Shown: positions 47,050-61,549, counted from the first letter of the stretch. The stretch is DNA of 64,000 nt from Lates calcarifer (GCF_001640805.2 NC_066844.1:1730008-1794007), one strand, 5' to 3'. The notes: a model not told the origin generated them from the sequence alone. Numbers and translations are program-made.

Positions 47050-47082
47050 GGAGGAGGAGGAGGAGGAGGAGGAGGAGGAGAG
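47050..47082. repeat. (GGA)n microsatellite
   Basis: About 11 GGA units, not within any supported gene. Confidence 0.9.
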
Positions 47083-47159
47083 AGAGCTCTGGGTTTGTAA
47101 TCACTGTCTCTCCATGGTCTTCCCCTCAATTAGCCCTGCTGTCAACACTACTTTAACAG

Positions 47160-50100
47160 GTTCTCTCTCTCTTCCTCTTTCAAACACAGTCGCACACAAA
47201 CTATGTGACGTGATTTTTTTTATTTATTTTTGCCGTCTTCCATCTTTCACTCCCAGTATGAACAATCTGCAGTGAGTTTCAGATCCTAGTCAAATGATCC
47301 CTGTCTGTTTTATGACCATTTATGATGTTTTTGGATTAAAATAGGATTAAAAGGTTGAGCTAATTTTAACTACTTTATATGCTGTTGGGTGGTTTAATCT
47401 ACAGCAATAGATTATATTCTATAAGATCCCTGTCTGTTTGTAGCATTGCTGTCCTGTGACGACCAAATATCTCATTTTTCCATCTTATCTCAGAGGGTTT
47501 TGAAATAGTTTATTTGACTTAAGACGCAGGAGAATTGTCTCTATGCATGAAGGAACATTTCATCTTTCAGTTCACTGCAAATATTCAGATATAAAGTTAG
47601 TTTTTTTCTGTGTGGAGTTGGATGTCCTCCCTGTGTCTGCATGAGTTACTCCTGGCTTCTCCTCACAGTCTGAAGACATGCAGGTTAATTGGTGACTCTA
47701 AATCGTCTGTAGGATAGTGATCTGTACCCGACATCTGCAGGGATGTGCACCGTGTTTCTCCAGAATACTTGTACAAACACTGCAGGAGGTCACTTTGAGA
47801 ACTGAGCCTGATACTTTTCATGTAATAAAGTCGACTGTAACTCTCTTTCGTACCACACCGAAAGCTCATCTGAGACAACTCTGCCAGACAAACGACTGCC
47901 TCGAGTGCGTCGAGTCTAATGGGTCTGTAGGTTTTATCTGTCCGTGTGCTGCAGGCATCAGATTGTTGATTTAAGATACTAATAGATTCAGCAGAACCTG
48001 GAAGGAAAGATGCTCTCAGCAGATGTAGTATATGATACCTGAGGGTCCTGTTTCGGCAGACTGGGATTCATCTGAACTACTGGGTGGAAGCTTGTTAGGA
48101 TTTAAAGCTGTGATATACGACGGTATTTAAATGAGTTTACCAGTACTGCCTCCTGTACTGTGCTGTACGAATCCAAATAGGAACATTTAAAACACAGAGT
48201 TTGAACCTTCGCTTCCAAACTGAAACTAAAGATTTACAGTGTTGTATTAATATGTGAACCATGTACCAACAAAATCAAACTTATTCATGTTTTCAATGAG
48301 GGTATAGTTGGTTCAGCCTGGTTGTATATAAACGTAATATATAGGAGGTAGAGTTGCTGCATGCTGCTTTGGGATCCTCAGAACATTTACTAGATTTGTC
48401 ACAGAAAATAAAACACTAGTATTTTTGTGTCCCAGAGCCATATTCCATTCATAGTAAATTTAAATGTCTTCGGTTGTAGCTTTGTAGCTACACTGACGTC
48501 TCAGCACATTTCTGGATCACTGCTGGAGAAGTTACAAGTATTGTAACCTCTTTACACCGGCCTGATGACTCTGAGGGGCTTTCAGTTCTCACTTAAGAGA
48601 TGCAACCAACACCTGTTTGAACTTTTAGCTTAAAAATGTGAGCTGCCCTGTGGATGCAGAGTCTGATGGATTCAGCAGAGGACAAGGAAGGACCCACTTT
48701 GCAGGTCATTACAGTTCTGGAGGGTTTTACAGCTGTTACCACACTTTAAGATTTACACAGCTTTAAAACTACTGCCTGAAAGTTACTTATAGGATCTAAT
48801 GAGGTCAGCAGTTAAACTGAAACTAGTCTCGATTACAGTTTACTTAGCATGTTAACTCTATCCGATCTAAATCACTTTAAATCAGAAAATACAACAGGAC
48901 ACTGCTGCACTTTGTGTGGTCAGATACTTCTGTTTATAGTTGCACTAAAATGTGTTGCACTGCCTGAAACAACAGGTGAATCAGTGATTTCTGCTTCTGT
49001 CCGATCTTTCATCACAACCCAGGGATGTAAAAATGCACATTTTCTACAACATGTTCAGTATGATTTTGCTGTCCTTTTGCAGCCAAGCAATGTCTTTACA
49101 GTTTGAAGAAAGGTCTGATGTTTCATTTAGAAGATTAGTAACCAGACATGTGACAAGGAAGGAAAATATCTTTAAATGTTATTTATCTGCAAAAAAGCAG
49201 CAAAATGATCATAGAAATTTCTTAGCATGCACCAGAATGAAGTGATTTTACCTCAAACAAACTCAATAAAGTTTTCACCTTTACTGTTTTTCAACAGTTT
49301 TCTAATGTGGTCTCCCTAAAGTTTCCCTACAGCGCAGGAAGCAGAGCAGTTTACATCTCTGGTATGTTTGGAATAAACAGAAGAAGTGGGATGATGGTAT
49401 GAACAGAAATAGAACATGTGCGACAGAAACTGAAACCTCACACACGGCTTTACTGAGGAAAGAGTTCAGAAACATCACAACAGCGAGAGGAACAGCATGA
49501 CAGATCTACTTTCTGCACCGAGAGTCAGGAAGGTCCCGTCTCCATCCACCTGACGTAGTATTACTATCCTACTGACGGTAACAGAGAGAGACTGATTGAA
49601 ATGAGACCATTGCTTGGCTGGTTGTTGGACTTTTGGTCGGTTAAAGCAGAAACTACCAGTGTCGTTAACAACACTGTCAGCAGCCCAGCAGCACTCAGAC
49701 ACTCATATGCTAGGCTGTTACAGAGTCTTAACTATTTGAACCTTGGTTTTTCTGTGTGGACACTGGTCATATTAAACCTGATTTTAATATGAATCGGTGG
49801 TTTCATATCTGGGTTCAGTGTGAGCTCCACATGTGAGCGTAAAGGTTGCAGGCTCTGGTTGTGCAGACAGGCCAAATGAAAAATGTGTAGCACTAGTACA
49901 AACACACACACACACGCACATACACTCACACACACTGAGTACAAGAAAATAAGAATAAAGATCACAGTGGGAACCTGTTTGTGTGTGTGAGTGTGTGTTG
50001 TATTTGATACCCAGTGGCTCTGTAGGGAGTGAGGCCAGTGGGTTCAATCTAGCAAAGAACAACTTTTACTTCTACTACACACACACACACACACAGAGAG

Positions 50101-53100
50101 AGAGACAGAGAGAGAGAGAGAGTTCAGTCTGTTAGCGTAGCAGTCTGCAGCTCCACCACAGCTCAGCAGGCAGAGACTTGTTCTTTCCTTTCAGGTGATT
50201 AAAGCTTGAGCTTCATGACTAATTGGTTGTTATGTAATATAGTGATCCTTCCAAAGGTGGGGAGCAGAGAAACTATAAAACCTGCTTCACTTTGTTTGGT
50301 TTTGAATCTGTGAACACTGTGTAGACCTGTCACCCATCACCTGAGGGGTCTGTGAGGAAATCAGAAATCTTTAAATTCAGCACCTTTCACTTCATATCTT
50401 TGAATTGCGACACTTGTTTCCACTGTATGAAGTCTCGTGAACCAACTTTGCAACTGCGTATAAGTGGAAGGTGTCTCATCCAACAGGTGTAGCTCAGGTA
50501 GCGACGTGGCAGAGAGGACGGCCTTTATGGTGTGGAAATATTCATGTTATGTTGAATTTTACAGAGCAATGTTTCCCGACACTTGCCATTCCGAAACATT
50601 CTTGGGCACAAGTGTGTTTGTGGGATGCTTCAAGTCTTTATAAAATAAAGAAATCACCAAATTCAACAGCAGCCATACTTATACATACATTATCCTAAAT
50701 CCCTCGAATGTTAAAATACAACCAACAGCAAGTGAAAGCACTGGACATCTTCAGACTGTTGAGGAGAAATTCTGTCTCTGTGGACGCTTTAGCAGATGTT
50801 GTTGTCAGTGTGTGTGTCAGCTCCCAGGTTTGATACACAGCCATCACTCAGTCACGGCTGTTGGAGTTTGCAAACTGCAGCACTAAAGCCATGCATGAGA
50901 TTACCTCAAGAAACTGGGGATGCGGGATTTCTGTATTTTCTATTCAGACCTAAACTATAAAAACGACCACCCGTCTCTCAACTTCCTTTAACCCTGTGTC
51001 TGTATAATGCTGCCTTAATTTCTGCGTTTCTATCCCATGGCCAAGATGTTGCTTTGCGTTAGTGCAGCCGGCGCCTTTGTGAAGCAGAAACCTGATATCT
51101 GAGAATGACTAGAAAGCTTGTATGTGGCACAGCACGCAGAGCTTCATAAAGACGAAGGCTCCCTGCGGCTCGGCAGGCAGAGGTTTGGAAAATCAGGCTT
51201 GAAACCTGCACCGCTGCCAGGACTGTGGGGGTCCGAATGTACGTTCTCTCTTTAAAGCAGTGTAGATAAATACGTCTGCCAACAGTCGCACAACATGAGC
51301 CCTTAAAAAGGTCACACATATTGTATATTACTGCTGCATTTTGCAGCTTATTCTTTTTGTTATCAGGCCGTTTGGACGAGTTATATGATGATTTATTCTT
51401 GTGTTTTCACTTTTCATAACTCACTCTGATCGGAGGGGTCGGCCGAGAGCCTGAAACCTAAATGTGAAGCAACATACTCTACATATGAGGAGCTTTTTTT
51501 ACTGGTGTTTTTCCTTTCACATGATTGACTTTACTTGGCATAATGTAGGCCATTGAAAGGGCCCTGTGGTGTGAGCTCAGCCAATCTGGAATTTCACCCA
51601 AGTGTGAAATGGAAATTCTTGTTCTGCCTCCTGAGGCCACGAGCATTTTGCTGAGACAAAATGACACTCGTAGGGGGGGCGTCCTGGCTCAGCGACGGCT
51701 CAGAAAATCCACCTTAAAATACAACACTCGAATTTAACCTGAGACAGATTGGTGGTGATTTGTGGTCCGATGTGAAGCGGGAGAAAAGAGATTCAGTTCA
51801 CCAGGTCTCTTTCTCCTCAGCAGGTAGAGCAAAAACCACTTGCTTTAGAAAAACCGCAGCTATGTTCAGGACTCTGCTGGTGAGACTGAAAACCTGTTGA
51901 AACAGTGATCCAGCTCCATGATGAGAAACTCCAGGTGGATGTGGAACAGTGACGTGGTTCTCACTTGAAAATGCTACATATTTGGATCAATGATTGTCTG
52001 TCTTCACTTGTGGACATTAACTTGAGGATAAAACTAAGTATTTTTAGCCACAGTATTGTACTTACAGGAGAATTCACAGTCAAATTCTCCTAATCAGCAA
52101 ACTGCACTTTGCTGGCTCAGTCCTTAATTTCTCTTTTAGCGATGGGAACTGTGATAGAGCCTCAGCTACTCTTGAATGCACCCTTATCCACAGGCACCTA
52201 ACCCCACCTCTTTTCCTCCCTTCTCTGCTGCCCTTTCACCTGGAAGTACTCGGCAATAAACACACAGACACAGGCCACATGCTCAAACATACAAGAGAGT
52301 AGTGGGGATTGTTTTCCTTGTATTACACCTGGACATATATTTTCTCATACTCCAGGTGAATCAGCTTTGGTTGGGTGTCACTGTGCAACAAAGAAGGTAT
52401 TTTAATTTACATTTCTTAATTTTACTGTTGTTTACATGAGTTAGACTGGTCCTGCTTCACCTGGCTTCCTTACCTTTGCTTACATAACCTACATCACTGC
52501 CTTTTACAGAGTATTATGCATATGTTAACATGAAGCTGACTTTTTACAGCTTAGTCAATGAAATCAGTTACTGACGGACTCAGTTTACACGATGACAAAA
52601 TACAGACTACGCTTCTTTATAGCACCGCTCTTGTGCGAGAACATTTTCATATTCTTGTCCTAAATCATATTTTTTCTCTGTGGGGTTTGGTTTTATACAG
52701 TTTCCAAGTCAAGTCAGATTCACCAAACTCTCTTAGCTGCACAAACTGGTCGTGAATCACTTCAGTGAAATGATGAGATGCTTTTTCACGAGGGAGGAGA
52801 TTTGATCTTTAGGATGCCTGACAGCCCCTTAAATTGGTGTGTTCTGTAAAGTCAAGTGTTTGTGAGCGAGTTTCATTCACTTTGCTGAGCCTCAATAAAT
52901 CAGCAGAGGAAGTCAGTGTCAGTTCTCATATAGGACCTGAAAGATGAAAAGATTCACTGTGACATAAATAAAGAAAAAATAGTTTAATAAACATGATTGC
53001 AGTAGCATATTTATGTCCAAATTAATTTTGGATCATGGTGTTATGATTCTAAATGTTTCCCCCGGTGGAAAAAGGCAGACTATCTCTGAACCACTGGAGA

Positions 53101-53480
53101 AGTTTATGTATCAACATTAAGAGAAAATTCAAGCACAAGCAACAGATTCTCTTAAATCACTCATGTGCCACTTAGAAAACAAATCTGCCATCTGGTTCTT
53201 GCATGAGGCACTGTGTGTTTTGTCCATGAATAAATCAGATCAAATTTTTGTTTTTATTCATTTCTGAAGGTCTCACTAATTCCTGCATCAGCTCTAAATG
53301 TTGTTAGATGTTATCCCTGAGTATACTAGGCTATTTCATTTAGTAATCCTGGTTCAAACTCAGTTCAGGAGGGTTGTGTTGTGTTTAATATGTCAGTCTG
53401 ACACAGGGTAGAACTTTATCTTCTATCAGTAGTAAACACAGGAGAAGCTCCAGGGCAGGGGCCACGTGCTGCGACATGAT
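47160..53480. other. Gene-free stretch, nothing firmly recognised
   Basis: AT-rich sequence with a CA/GA tract at 50080-50123 and many short meaningless open frames. No splice-bordered coding segment, RNA gene or complete element was found by eye. Confidence 0.5.
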
Positions 53481-53483
53481 AAA

Positions 53484-53485
<2 letters not shown>

Positions 53486-53531
<46 letters not shown>
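53486..53531. repeat. (CA)n microsatellite
   Basis: About 22 units. A second (CA)n lies 140 bases away at 53673-53701. Confidence 0.95.
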
Positions 53532-54123
53532 CCATACATACAAACGAAGGGACGTCCAGATATTATGAACATATTGTTGATGTTGGACCATGTGTTTTTT
53601 CCCTGTGACATATGTCTTCTAAACTGTATCTAACTTTATTTTATAATAATAATTAATAATTTTGGAGATACGCGCACACACACACACACACACACACACA
53701 TTGTACTTTAAATCCTCTTGCATGAGACTGACCCTCACATTTATCTGTGTCTCTAGATTGTGTCTGGTCTGTGTTTCTAACTCACTCTGTGGACCTGTCA
53801 GGGATCAGAACATGGGTTTGACCTTTGACCCTGGGTGGCTGCCAGTGTTGAGGGTGGTGCAGTGTTGCAGCATCACTGTGTTATGTCAGACTGGACTCGT
53901 GGGGCTTGTAGATCACTGTGGAGCCTGGATGAACTCTCCAGAGTTCGACCTTACTATTGTGTCTTTGGCCTGAGTGTGAGGTTCACAACACGTGTGTGAG
54001 AGTGTGTAAGAACAGGATGTTTCTTTGCCAGTACAGGTTATAATATCAGCTTCTGGATCACTGTGATGGTTCAGTGACTGTCGAACACCTGTTGCTGCTC
54101 TGTGTAACTTTGGTTTTTCAGGT

Positions 54124-54450
54124 ATGATCTCCCTCTGACTGAGTGATAGTCAGTGGATTAAAGCTGCCCAGAGAGTTCAGTGCTGAACTGTAGATCAGTT
54201 AAAAAGACTTAGAAGTCATTAAAAACCAGCGTTCATCTCCAGCCAGGAAACTGACAGAAATATCTAGAATTAGAAACAGAGTTCGATGTGTTTGTTGCAG
54301 CCACAGCACTTCCTGCTCCAGAAGCCGAGGATCATGGGTAATACACAGTGTTTGGCTGTGTTTTAGGGATTGATAGGCTTTGTTTTCTGTACATGAAATC
54401 CTCTTAACTACTTGGACTCGTGGCTTCAGAGAGCACTGCTGCTCCTACTT
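54124..54450 (+). repeat. Dispersed repeat family R (third copy)
   Basis: Parallels 36581-36966 phrase by phrase (for example AACTGTAGATCAGTTAAAAA, TAAAAACCAGCGTTCATCTC and CTTCCTGCTCCAGAAGC) with small deletions. Confidence 0.85.
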
Positions 54451-55494
54451 AATATCAGTATTTTGATTTCATGATTTCAGGAAATATTGTACCTCGTATG
54501 TCCATACAAACGGCCATAATAACTTTTCAACTTAAAAACCTATGGATGATTGTATGAAATATAACACGAAATGCATCTCAAACTGTGCAATAAGTAACTT
54601 TGCTCAGTAATTGATTGTTGCCATTATTTTTTTTAGAGGTTTTAGAGTTACTGGATGCAGTTTCTTTCCCAGAATCTCTCAGTTCTCCAGTCTCAGATGT
54701 GGGAGCTCACTCAGACTCTCAGACAGATACATGTGTAAATGCAAATCCAACAAACTGGTCATTGTGATAGATCATCTACTGCATCTCAAGCAAGTTTTCC
54801 AGGCTCCCACTTCATTTATACAGTTCATTAAGGCGTCTGGGAAGCAGGAAATCAGTCTGTTCTGTGCTGCAGTAACACAAAGTTCACACATTTTGTAGTT
54901 AATTTTGTGATTTGACGTTTTTAGAATAAATTAAAACACATTAGTCCGCCCACTCAGAGCTGCAGCCATTTCTTCTACATTGTGCTCAAATATCAGAGGC
55001 AGATTAATTATAGCAATAAAACCCAAACTGATGCTTGGTACCGTGATTATGATGTGTACTACAAGGTGAGCCTTGTTCAACATCGTGCCCATAATCACTG
55101 AAAGAAACCCCTCGTGGGTTTCACAGTTATACATCATTTAACAGCTGCTGTTAAACCTTTCTGTAAATTAGTGCACATAAAAATTAGAAAAAGCAAAAAG
55201 GCTTTCTGACTACAGCAGCTGGCTGGTTTGCAAGGGAGCAGCCATTTCCACTGTAAATCATAAAACGTCTTATTGAACTTTATGTAAACTACCCTGGAAG
55301 GTTTAACTGTTCACAATTCAAACCTCTAAAACTGAGAGGAGTTACACAGCCAGACGTGAAAATACGCACCAACACTAAGCAGTTAAAATGTCTTCCACAG
55401 TGTCCATAACTCTACTGAAGCATAAATTAACCGAACGAGATGTCAGATCCATCAAATAGTTGTTTTTAAACCAACATTTTTCCTCTCTGTGCAG

Positions 55495-55564
55495 AAACAG
55501 AAGTGAGGAGTTTAAAAGACTGAAGCGCTGTGGCCGTGCAGAGCATCACAAGATAAATCTGAAG
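55495..55564 (+). other. Exon-like segment of unknown gene
   Basis: A pyrimidine-rich acceptor (CCTCTCTGTGCAG) and a donor AAG/GTATGT flank 70 bases with one open frame, NRSEEFKRLKRCGRAEHHKI and then NLK. The product is not recognised and no neighbouring exon was found, so chance is a real possibility. Confidence 0.2.
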
Positions 55565-56170
55565 GTATGTGAACTGATTAACGAGAGAGGAGAGAAGGAA
55601 AAACAAGGTTTCTCTACACAAATTATATTTATCATTTGGACTTCACTCTAGTGTTTACACTTTGATGAAATATTGGATAATTTGACCGTTTGGGGATTTA
55701 AATGTTGTTCAAATTAAAGCAGATTAGAGGAGGTTAGAGGTGAAATGTGTCCTTCGTGTGCCTGAGACACAGTAGTTTTAAGGGGTTTAAAGAAACCAGA
55801 AAGGCTGAAAACCACTGGTTTAACTTTTAACAACACAGCATTTTGTGAGCTTCTACAAACTTATGTTTTTTATTTAGTCTTCTGTAAAGTAGCCATTGTA
55901 GCCAAATAAAGGAAGTGTAGTATTTACAGCTGAAATATGGTGGAGTACAAGAACAGACAGATAAGGTAAATATTCAAATGGAAAAATTCTATGTACTATG
56001 CTTGAGTAATTTTACTGATTTACTGATTGATCCAGGCATTGGAAACAGTCTTACACAAAAAACAACATTTAAATGAGACTCCTCAGTTTTAAAAAGACTT
56101 TCAGCATCACCACAATAATCTTCGCCTGATGCAGTAACTCAGGGACGAGGGCATTCCCCCTGTTGTGTGC

Positions 56171-56195
56171 AAAAAAAAAAAAAAAAAAAAAAAAA
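56171..56195. repeat. Poly(A) tract of 25
   Basis: A pure A run. It could be the tail of a retroposed insert on the plus strand, but the sequence before it is not recognisable. Confidence 0.9.
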
Positions 56196-57489
56196 CTATA
56201 TGTCTGGGGACCATGAATAGAGCTTATTCTTTGGACCTTTACTGTGTTCTTGCTTTATTAGGCAGCACATTGCAGCGAATTGCGACAGGAAATATGTCAG
56301 AGCGCAGACAGGACCTCTCAGTGGTTGTGAACAGTTAAAAAAATGAACAATGTGCCAAGTGTGTGTCTGACTGCTCAGGAAGCCCTAAAACCTAACAAAT
56401 GACACATTAAAATGATTTTCACAGACTCTTAATTTGAAATTCTAATAGCTAGGTTAGTAGGTAAGGTTATGGTTTTGTCTGGAAATGAAAACATCACAGT
56501 TAAATGATTCATGAGAATGTGTGTTCCCTATACCTACTGTATGGGATGGGAGCTGCAGCTTCTGTTCATTTTGTCTTTTCATTTGAGGAGAATCAGTCGT
56601 CGTAGAGAAAGCCACAACTGGAGCTTGGTTAGCGGTGACCTTTAAATCCTTAAGGACCCCTAATATGGCTGTTAAGGTTTGGGATCAGTAGCTGTGTCAC
56701 ATACATTTGACAGGGCGCTAAAACCCCAGTCCAAACATCCTCTGGGAGTGGATAGGCCCAAAGAAAGGACTGAAAGAAAGAACTGGCCAAGGATCTGTTC
56801 AAACTTGTACAGTACGTCTGACCAGGACCAGCTGATGGACCAGTTGAGCTGATTAAACCAGTAAGGGAGTGGGCAGCTTCCTTCTATTTAAGTTCCCAAG
56901 AGGCAGATTACAAAAGTCCCTTTATGTATTCTAATCAAAAAAGACTGTCTGTCTTTACTCCCACTTAAAAAACTAAAAACATATTTTCCTCTCTGCTGCA
57001 GTCATGAAACAATGGAAACGTTTCCCTCCAAAAATCTGATATCCAACATTTGCAAAAGCACTCACTCCTACACTTGAATGCATTTTTCTCTCATTAATGT
57101 AAAATGCTGAAACCACTTTAGCTACAAACACAGATGGTTCTGAGAGGAGAATCATCTGTTTTTTAAATATGCAACCTGATGGTAACATTTTCTAATAAAA
57201 CCCACAATTTACTATTTGTCTTTTTAAACACTCGAGGCAGATTATCATAAACTGAGGTTTAGCTTGTAGAGCCTGAGCCTGTCAGTGTGGCAAATATAGA
57301 GATCCAGAATTGTTTGGTTGTGTCACCTTACAACTGAAAACCATCCAGGACTGTGAATCATCAGATGATTATCAATTATCAATCAGTCAATAAAGGATGA
57401 CGAGAACAGTTGAACATGTTAGGATACGCTTATTTAATATAGAGAATTAGATGTGAAGATTGACGCCATTCTCTTGTCTGTTAAATATG

Positions 57490-57600
57490 AAGCTACCTGC
57501 AGCAGCTGGTTAGCTTAGCTTAGCTTAGCATAAAGACAGGAAACAAGAGGAAAAAGCTAGCCTGGCTCTGTCTATTTGTACGTTTTCTCTGCCGTCAAAT
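57490..57600. repeat. Fish repeat GGTTAGCTTAGCTTAGC...GCCTGGCTCTGTC
   Basis: Tandem TTAGC units followed by ATAAAGACAGGAAACAAGAG and AAAGCTAGCCTGGCTCTGTC form a motif found in many fish genomes. Flanking sequence to about 57830 may belong to the same element. Confidence 0.6.
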
Positions 57601-60057
57601 GTGGTTTCTTGCAGGTGGTGGTAATGGTCGCGTTTACAATACATGAGGTTAGAATATGTCCTCTTGTTATGTACTTCTTCAGGGCAGACTGGATGCTAAC
57701 TGGTTGGGGCTAGCAGGTTAGCACTGTTAGCCTCAGGAGAAGTAGTAGTTTCTTCTGGACTCTTAAGTAAACAGCTGTCAATGCTAACATTTGCTACGTA
57801 GCGATAGCAAAGACATAACATAGAGCACCTTTAAACAAACAAAATACAATGTGTTACTCAGTATTTCCATTATTTACCATTCAAACTTCAGTTATAGCTT
57901 CTGTCTCCTCTTTTTATAATTGATCATTAATGAATCAAAACTCTTCTTAATTCTTAATGTTCCATTGATTTTGCTTTTGTCAATACATGAAAAAAGGGAC
58001 ATTTGTTATATAAGGGAAACTTGAGGAAATGATGACCCAAACACTGGACATCAGCCCTGAAGTTCCCCGATGATTTCCTCGGAAATGAGTAACAGCAATA
58101 GTTTTGTTTGACTAGTGAGAATAACAACCCAACACTTAGTGGTTCAGCATGAGAAAAGTATTTGGTCTGAGGCTTGAGCAACTGTATTTACTGCACTGAG
58201 AGCAAATCTAATTCCCTAAACTCTTCAGACGCTGATCGATTTTTGATCTCTTTTGGTCACCAGAGTTTTCTGGAAGCACAGTGACAGTGTAGACAAAGAG
58301 GCGTCAAAACAGTGAAGGTCGACTGAGAAAAGTCTGAATTTGTCGTCAGCATCAATGTTTTGTTCCATCTCGTTTTGTGCTGCATTTTCCGCACTACAGA
58401 CAGATTGTGGATTTTATTTGAAATTCACTTTCTTTTTGCTTGAGGCTGAAGCAGCAGGTGGAGCTCGGTTGGTATGGATGAATCCATACAGTGACATGTT
58501 TCGGTATTCGGTTTTCTAACTTTCTCTTCTGCAGATATAGTTGAATAACACTTTGATTTTTGAGATTCCTACTCAGTTTCGTATTCATATTTTACATTAA
58601 TTTGATTATTTGAAAAGGTATGAAATACATTTTGTCATTGGAAGTAAATCATTCATCATGAAGATGAATTTAAAACATAATATTTTGAATATTTGCCATT
58701 TTTCAGTTGTTTTTCATGCTGAACATCTGAATTTTGAAAAACAATTATGACCTGAATGGGGCCAGTAAACCTTTTTGGCAACAACTGCAAACAGGAGCTC
58801 CACATGTGCTTAGACTTTCATGAAGTCTGGACCTCAGCAGGTCTAAAATTTACTATTAAAAAATTGCTGTGGGATAAAACAATAATCTAAAAAAAGCTCA
58901 TTTCCCACACGGCCCAGAAAGTGTCATGAAGAGAAAAAATAACCCAGTTTGTTTGCACGGTTTAATAAATCTCATTCTCTTGATTTAAGCAAACACCATG
59001 GGTTGCTTTGATTGAATATGGTTTTATTTTTAACTCGCACTGAGATATGTGGATATAGTTAGGGTTTTGGCTGTTAAACACAACTTTGTGTTATCTTTGC
59101 GATCCCTTAAATCTATTTTACAGGACTGACACATCCGATGATACTGCAGATGTCCTCCAGTTAATGAAAACTGGTTCTTTGTTGCCTTCTTCAAACTCCT
59201 GGCTGAGTGAATGTGCTGCACAGAGAGAGGCAGAGGCAAAATATATAATATGATATTAAAAGAGAAGGCACAAATGACTAAATCTTGCACACAAATTCTT
59301 AATTTAAGAGCGCTGTATTACATCACCTCCCACCCTCTTTTGTTTCCTAGTGTTTCTGTAAAGTTCTCTGTCACTTCCTGGGAAAGGAAAGTGGACACAC
59401 CAACAAATTGTTTGGTGGATTGTGTTGTGCACCTTTAACCAGCCACAGCAGTTTTTCAGGAGATTAAACTGGGAGCTCTTCACAGATTCAGAGATCTCCC
59501 TTTTGGCCAAACCTGCTCCATCGCCTCCAGAAACATCTCTGGAAAGAATTTTACATGTCGCTGTGCTGCAGTTAATCTGTCGCAGGACAGTACTTCCATC
59601 ACATCTGTTCCTCTGGATTGCTGCCCTAAATTGACATTTGATGTTATTTGTTAGCAAATGAACAGCTTTATGGTGATTTCTCCTGCCAGAACTAAACATA
59701 TTAAATGATCTTGTCTTGTAAAAGAAAAAAAAAAGGTTTTAGTAAGTCCTCGTGTGGTGCAGCAGGACTGGATTTCATCCTGATGTGGATTTTTCTTTCA
59801 GTTCATCATTTCTCCAGAGGGTTCATGGACCTGGAGGTCACAGACCATGGGGCAAGATCAGCTCTGTGTGTGTGTGTGTGTGTGTGGGTAAAGTGGCTGT
59901 TGGATGATGTCATGTGTCTAATTGGAAGCAGCATAGGTGTGTGTGTGTGTGTGTGTTTAAGGATAATAAATGGAGCGAGGGCATCAGGGAATAGAGCTGC
60001 TTTGTTGACAGGGTGAGCTTGTTGCTATAAATCACTGAGGCAGTAAATCTGAACACA

Positions 60058-60060
<3 letters not shown>

Positions 60061-60106
<46 letters not shown>
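60061..60106. repeat. (CA)n microsatellite
   Basis: About 23 units. Short TG tracts also occur at 59866-59886 and 59938-59955. Confidence 0.95.
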
Positions 60107-60111
<5 letters not shown>

Positions 60112-61054
60112 ACCACCTCAGATTAGTGAATGTTACACACCTCTTCAAAAAAGTGATGATTCACCCAACAGCTGTTTTCACCGACTGCAGACAGACACAC
60201 ACATACAGTGCAGGTACCTGCACTCAGCACTGATGCAGCCAACAACACAAACACAAACAGACAAAATAAATACGTTCAATACAAACACAGTTAGACTGTA
60301 GTATTCCTGTAGTATGAAGAGAAACAACGTGATGAAGTGAGGAAGACGAGGTTTAGGTGGATGGATTGGTCAACAAAACACATGACTTTGACACACGACA
60401 ACAAAGATCCTCTAACCTTGAGGAAGTACTTATTTTAAAACCCAAACCTAACCAAACCGTGACTAAGAGGATCCGATGCCTGCTGCTTTAGGGGCACTAT
60501 TTCAGGAGATGCTCCTGATTTATATGGTCATTTAGGTCATAAAGGCTCAGGCCTTATACCAGTTTGTTTTATCTCTTTTTATCCTTCTCCACCATTATGA
60601 AAAAACAGTTCAAGTCAAACGATCACACTAAAATCCAAGAAAAGTCTACAAACAGCTGAGTCTTCTCAGCAGGGGTCTTGTTTGTTTATAGTAATTATGC
60701 TAATTTGTCTGATTTAATGAGGTGATGATTTGCTGATGGAAAAGTGCAACATGTAGCACCACTAATTAAACTACAAAGCCTCCTTTACACCTGGCAAATC
60801 ACTCGCATGTCCTGCAGTTGAGCTCAATTCACCTAAATCTAACAGGATATATTAGCATGACAAGACAATGCAGATAACAGATCTAATGCCTTTTGACTGT
60901 CTTCCCTCCTTTCAAAAGCACTTACACAAGTTCAAACTCATACTGTTCTGCATGTATACTGAGTCAGGTGAATCAGGTGGAGGCATTCACTGTGCATGGG
61001 GTTTGTTACAGGTGCTTTTCTGGTTTTTCTGTTCAGTTTATTGAAAATGAAAAG

Positions 61055-61171
61055 TCAGCTCTGTCTGAGGAAATGGTCCACAGCGGCACTGATGTCATCA
61101 TCAACGTCAAAATGGCCGCCACTGAGCTCCTCCTTCATCTTGGGGGAGAGGTAATAGTGTGAGGGGCAGGA
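61055..61171 (-). pseudogene. Mariner-type transposase C-terminal remnant
   Basis: The minus strand reads SCPSHYYLSPKMKEELSGG and HFDVDDDISAAVDHFLRQS before a stop at 61055. This fits the DYYLFPKMKE...F..DDDVI.AV..FL segment that carries the third catalytic Asp of Tc1/mariner transposases. Here that Asp position is His, and a stop (TGA) lies directly upstream of the matching stretch. It is therefore a dead fragment; the rest of the element was not found. Confidence 0.65.
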
Positions 61172-61505
61172 TCAGGTGAACAGGGCAGGTGTGGCATGAG
61201 TTCAAATCCACATTCAGTGGACGAATGCGAATGATTCTGGATAACTGGCGTCTGAGACGAGCTTAAACAGGTGATCAGGAAAAATCAGTCACAGCGACAT
61301 TTAAAAAGGATATTTAACCAAAAGAAATGTAAACAATATAATCACATAACTGGAAATAGGCAAACATTGAATTTAAATTTCAACATCATGTATTCCGTAG
61401 TGATTAAATGTCAACATTTAGTATTCAGCTGCTGAAATGTTTCCAATTATTATGGCATTTATTTGCAGTCATACACAACCAGATGCATTATCCTCACCCC
61501 CAGCC

Positions 61506-61508
<3 letters not shown>

Positions 61509-61545
<37 letters not shown>
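61509..61545. repeat. (CA)n microsatellite
   Basis: About 18 units. Confidence 0.95.

Positions 61546-61549
<4 letters not shown>

Noticed and set aside
47053..47100. Arg-rich or Leu-rich short frames
   Set aside because: Both come from translating a (GGA)n microsatellite.
59304..59699. 131-codon open frame on the minus strand
   Set aside because: No recognisable domain or start context; composition like surrounding non-coding sequence. A transposon origin is possible but unsupported.
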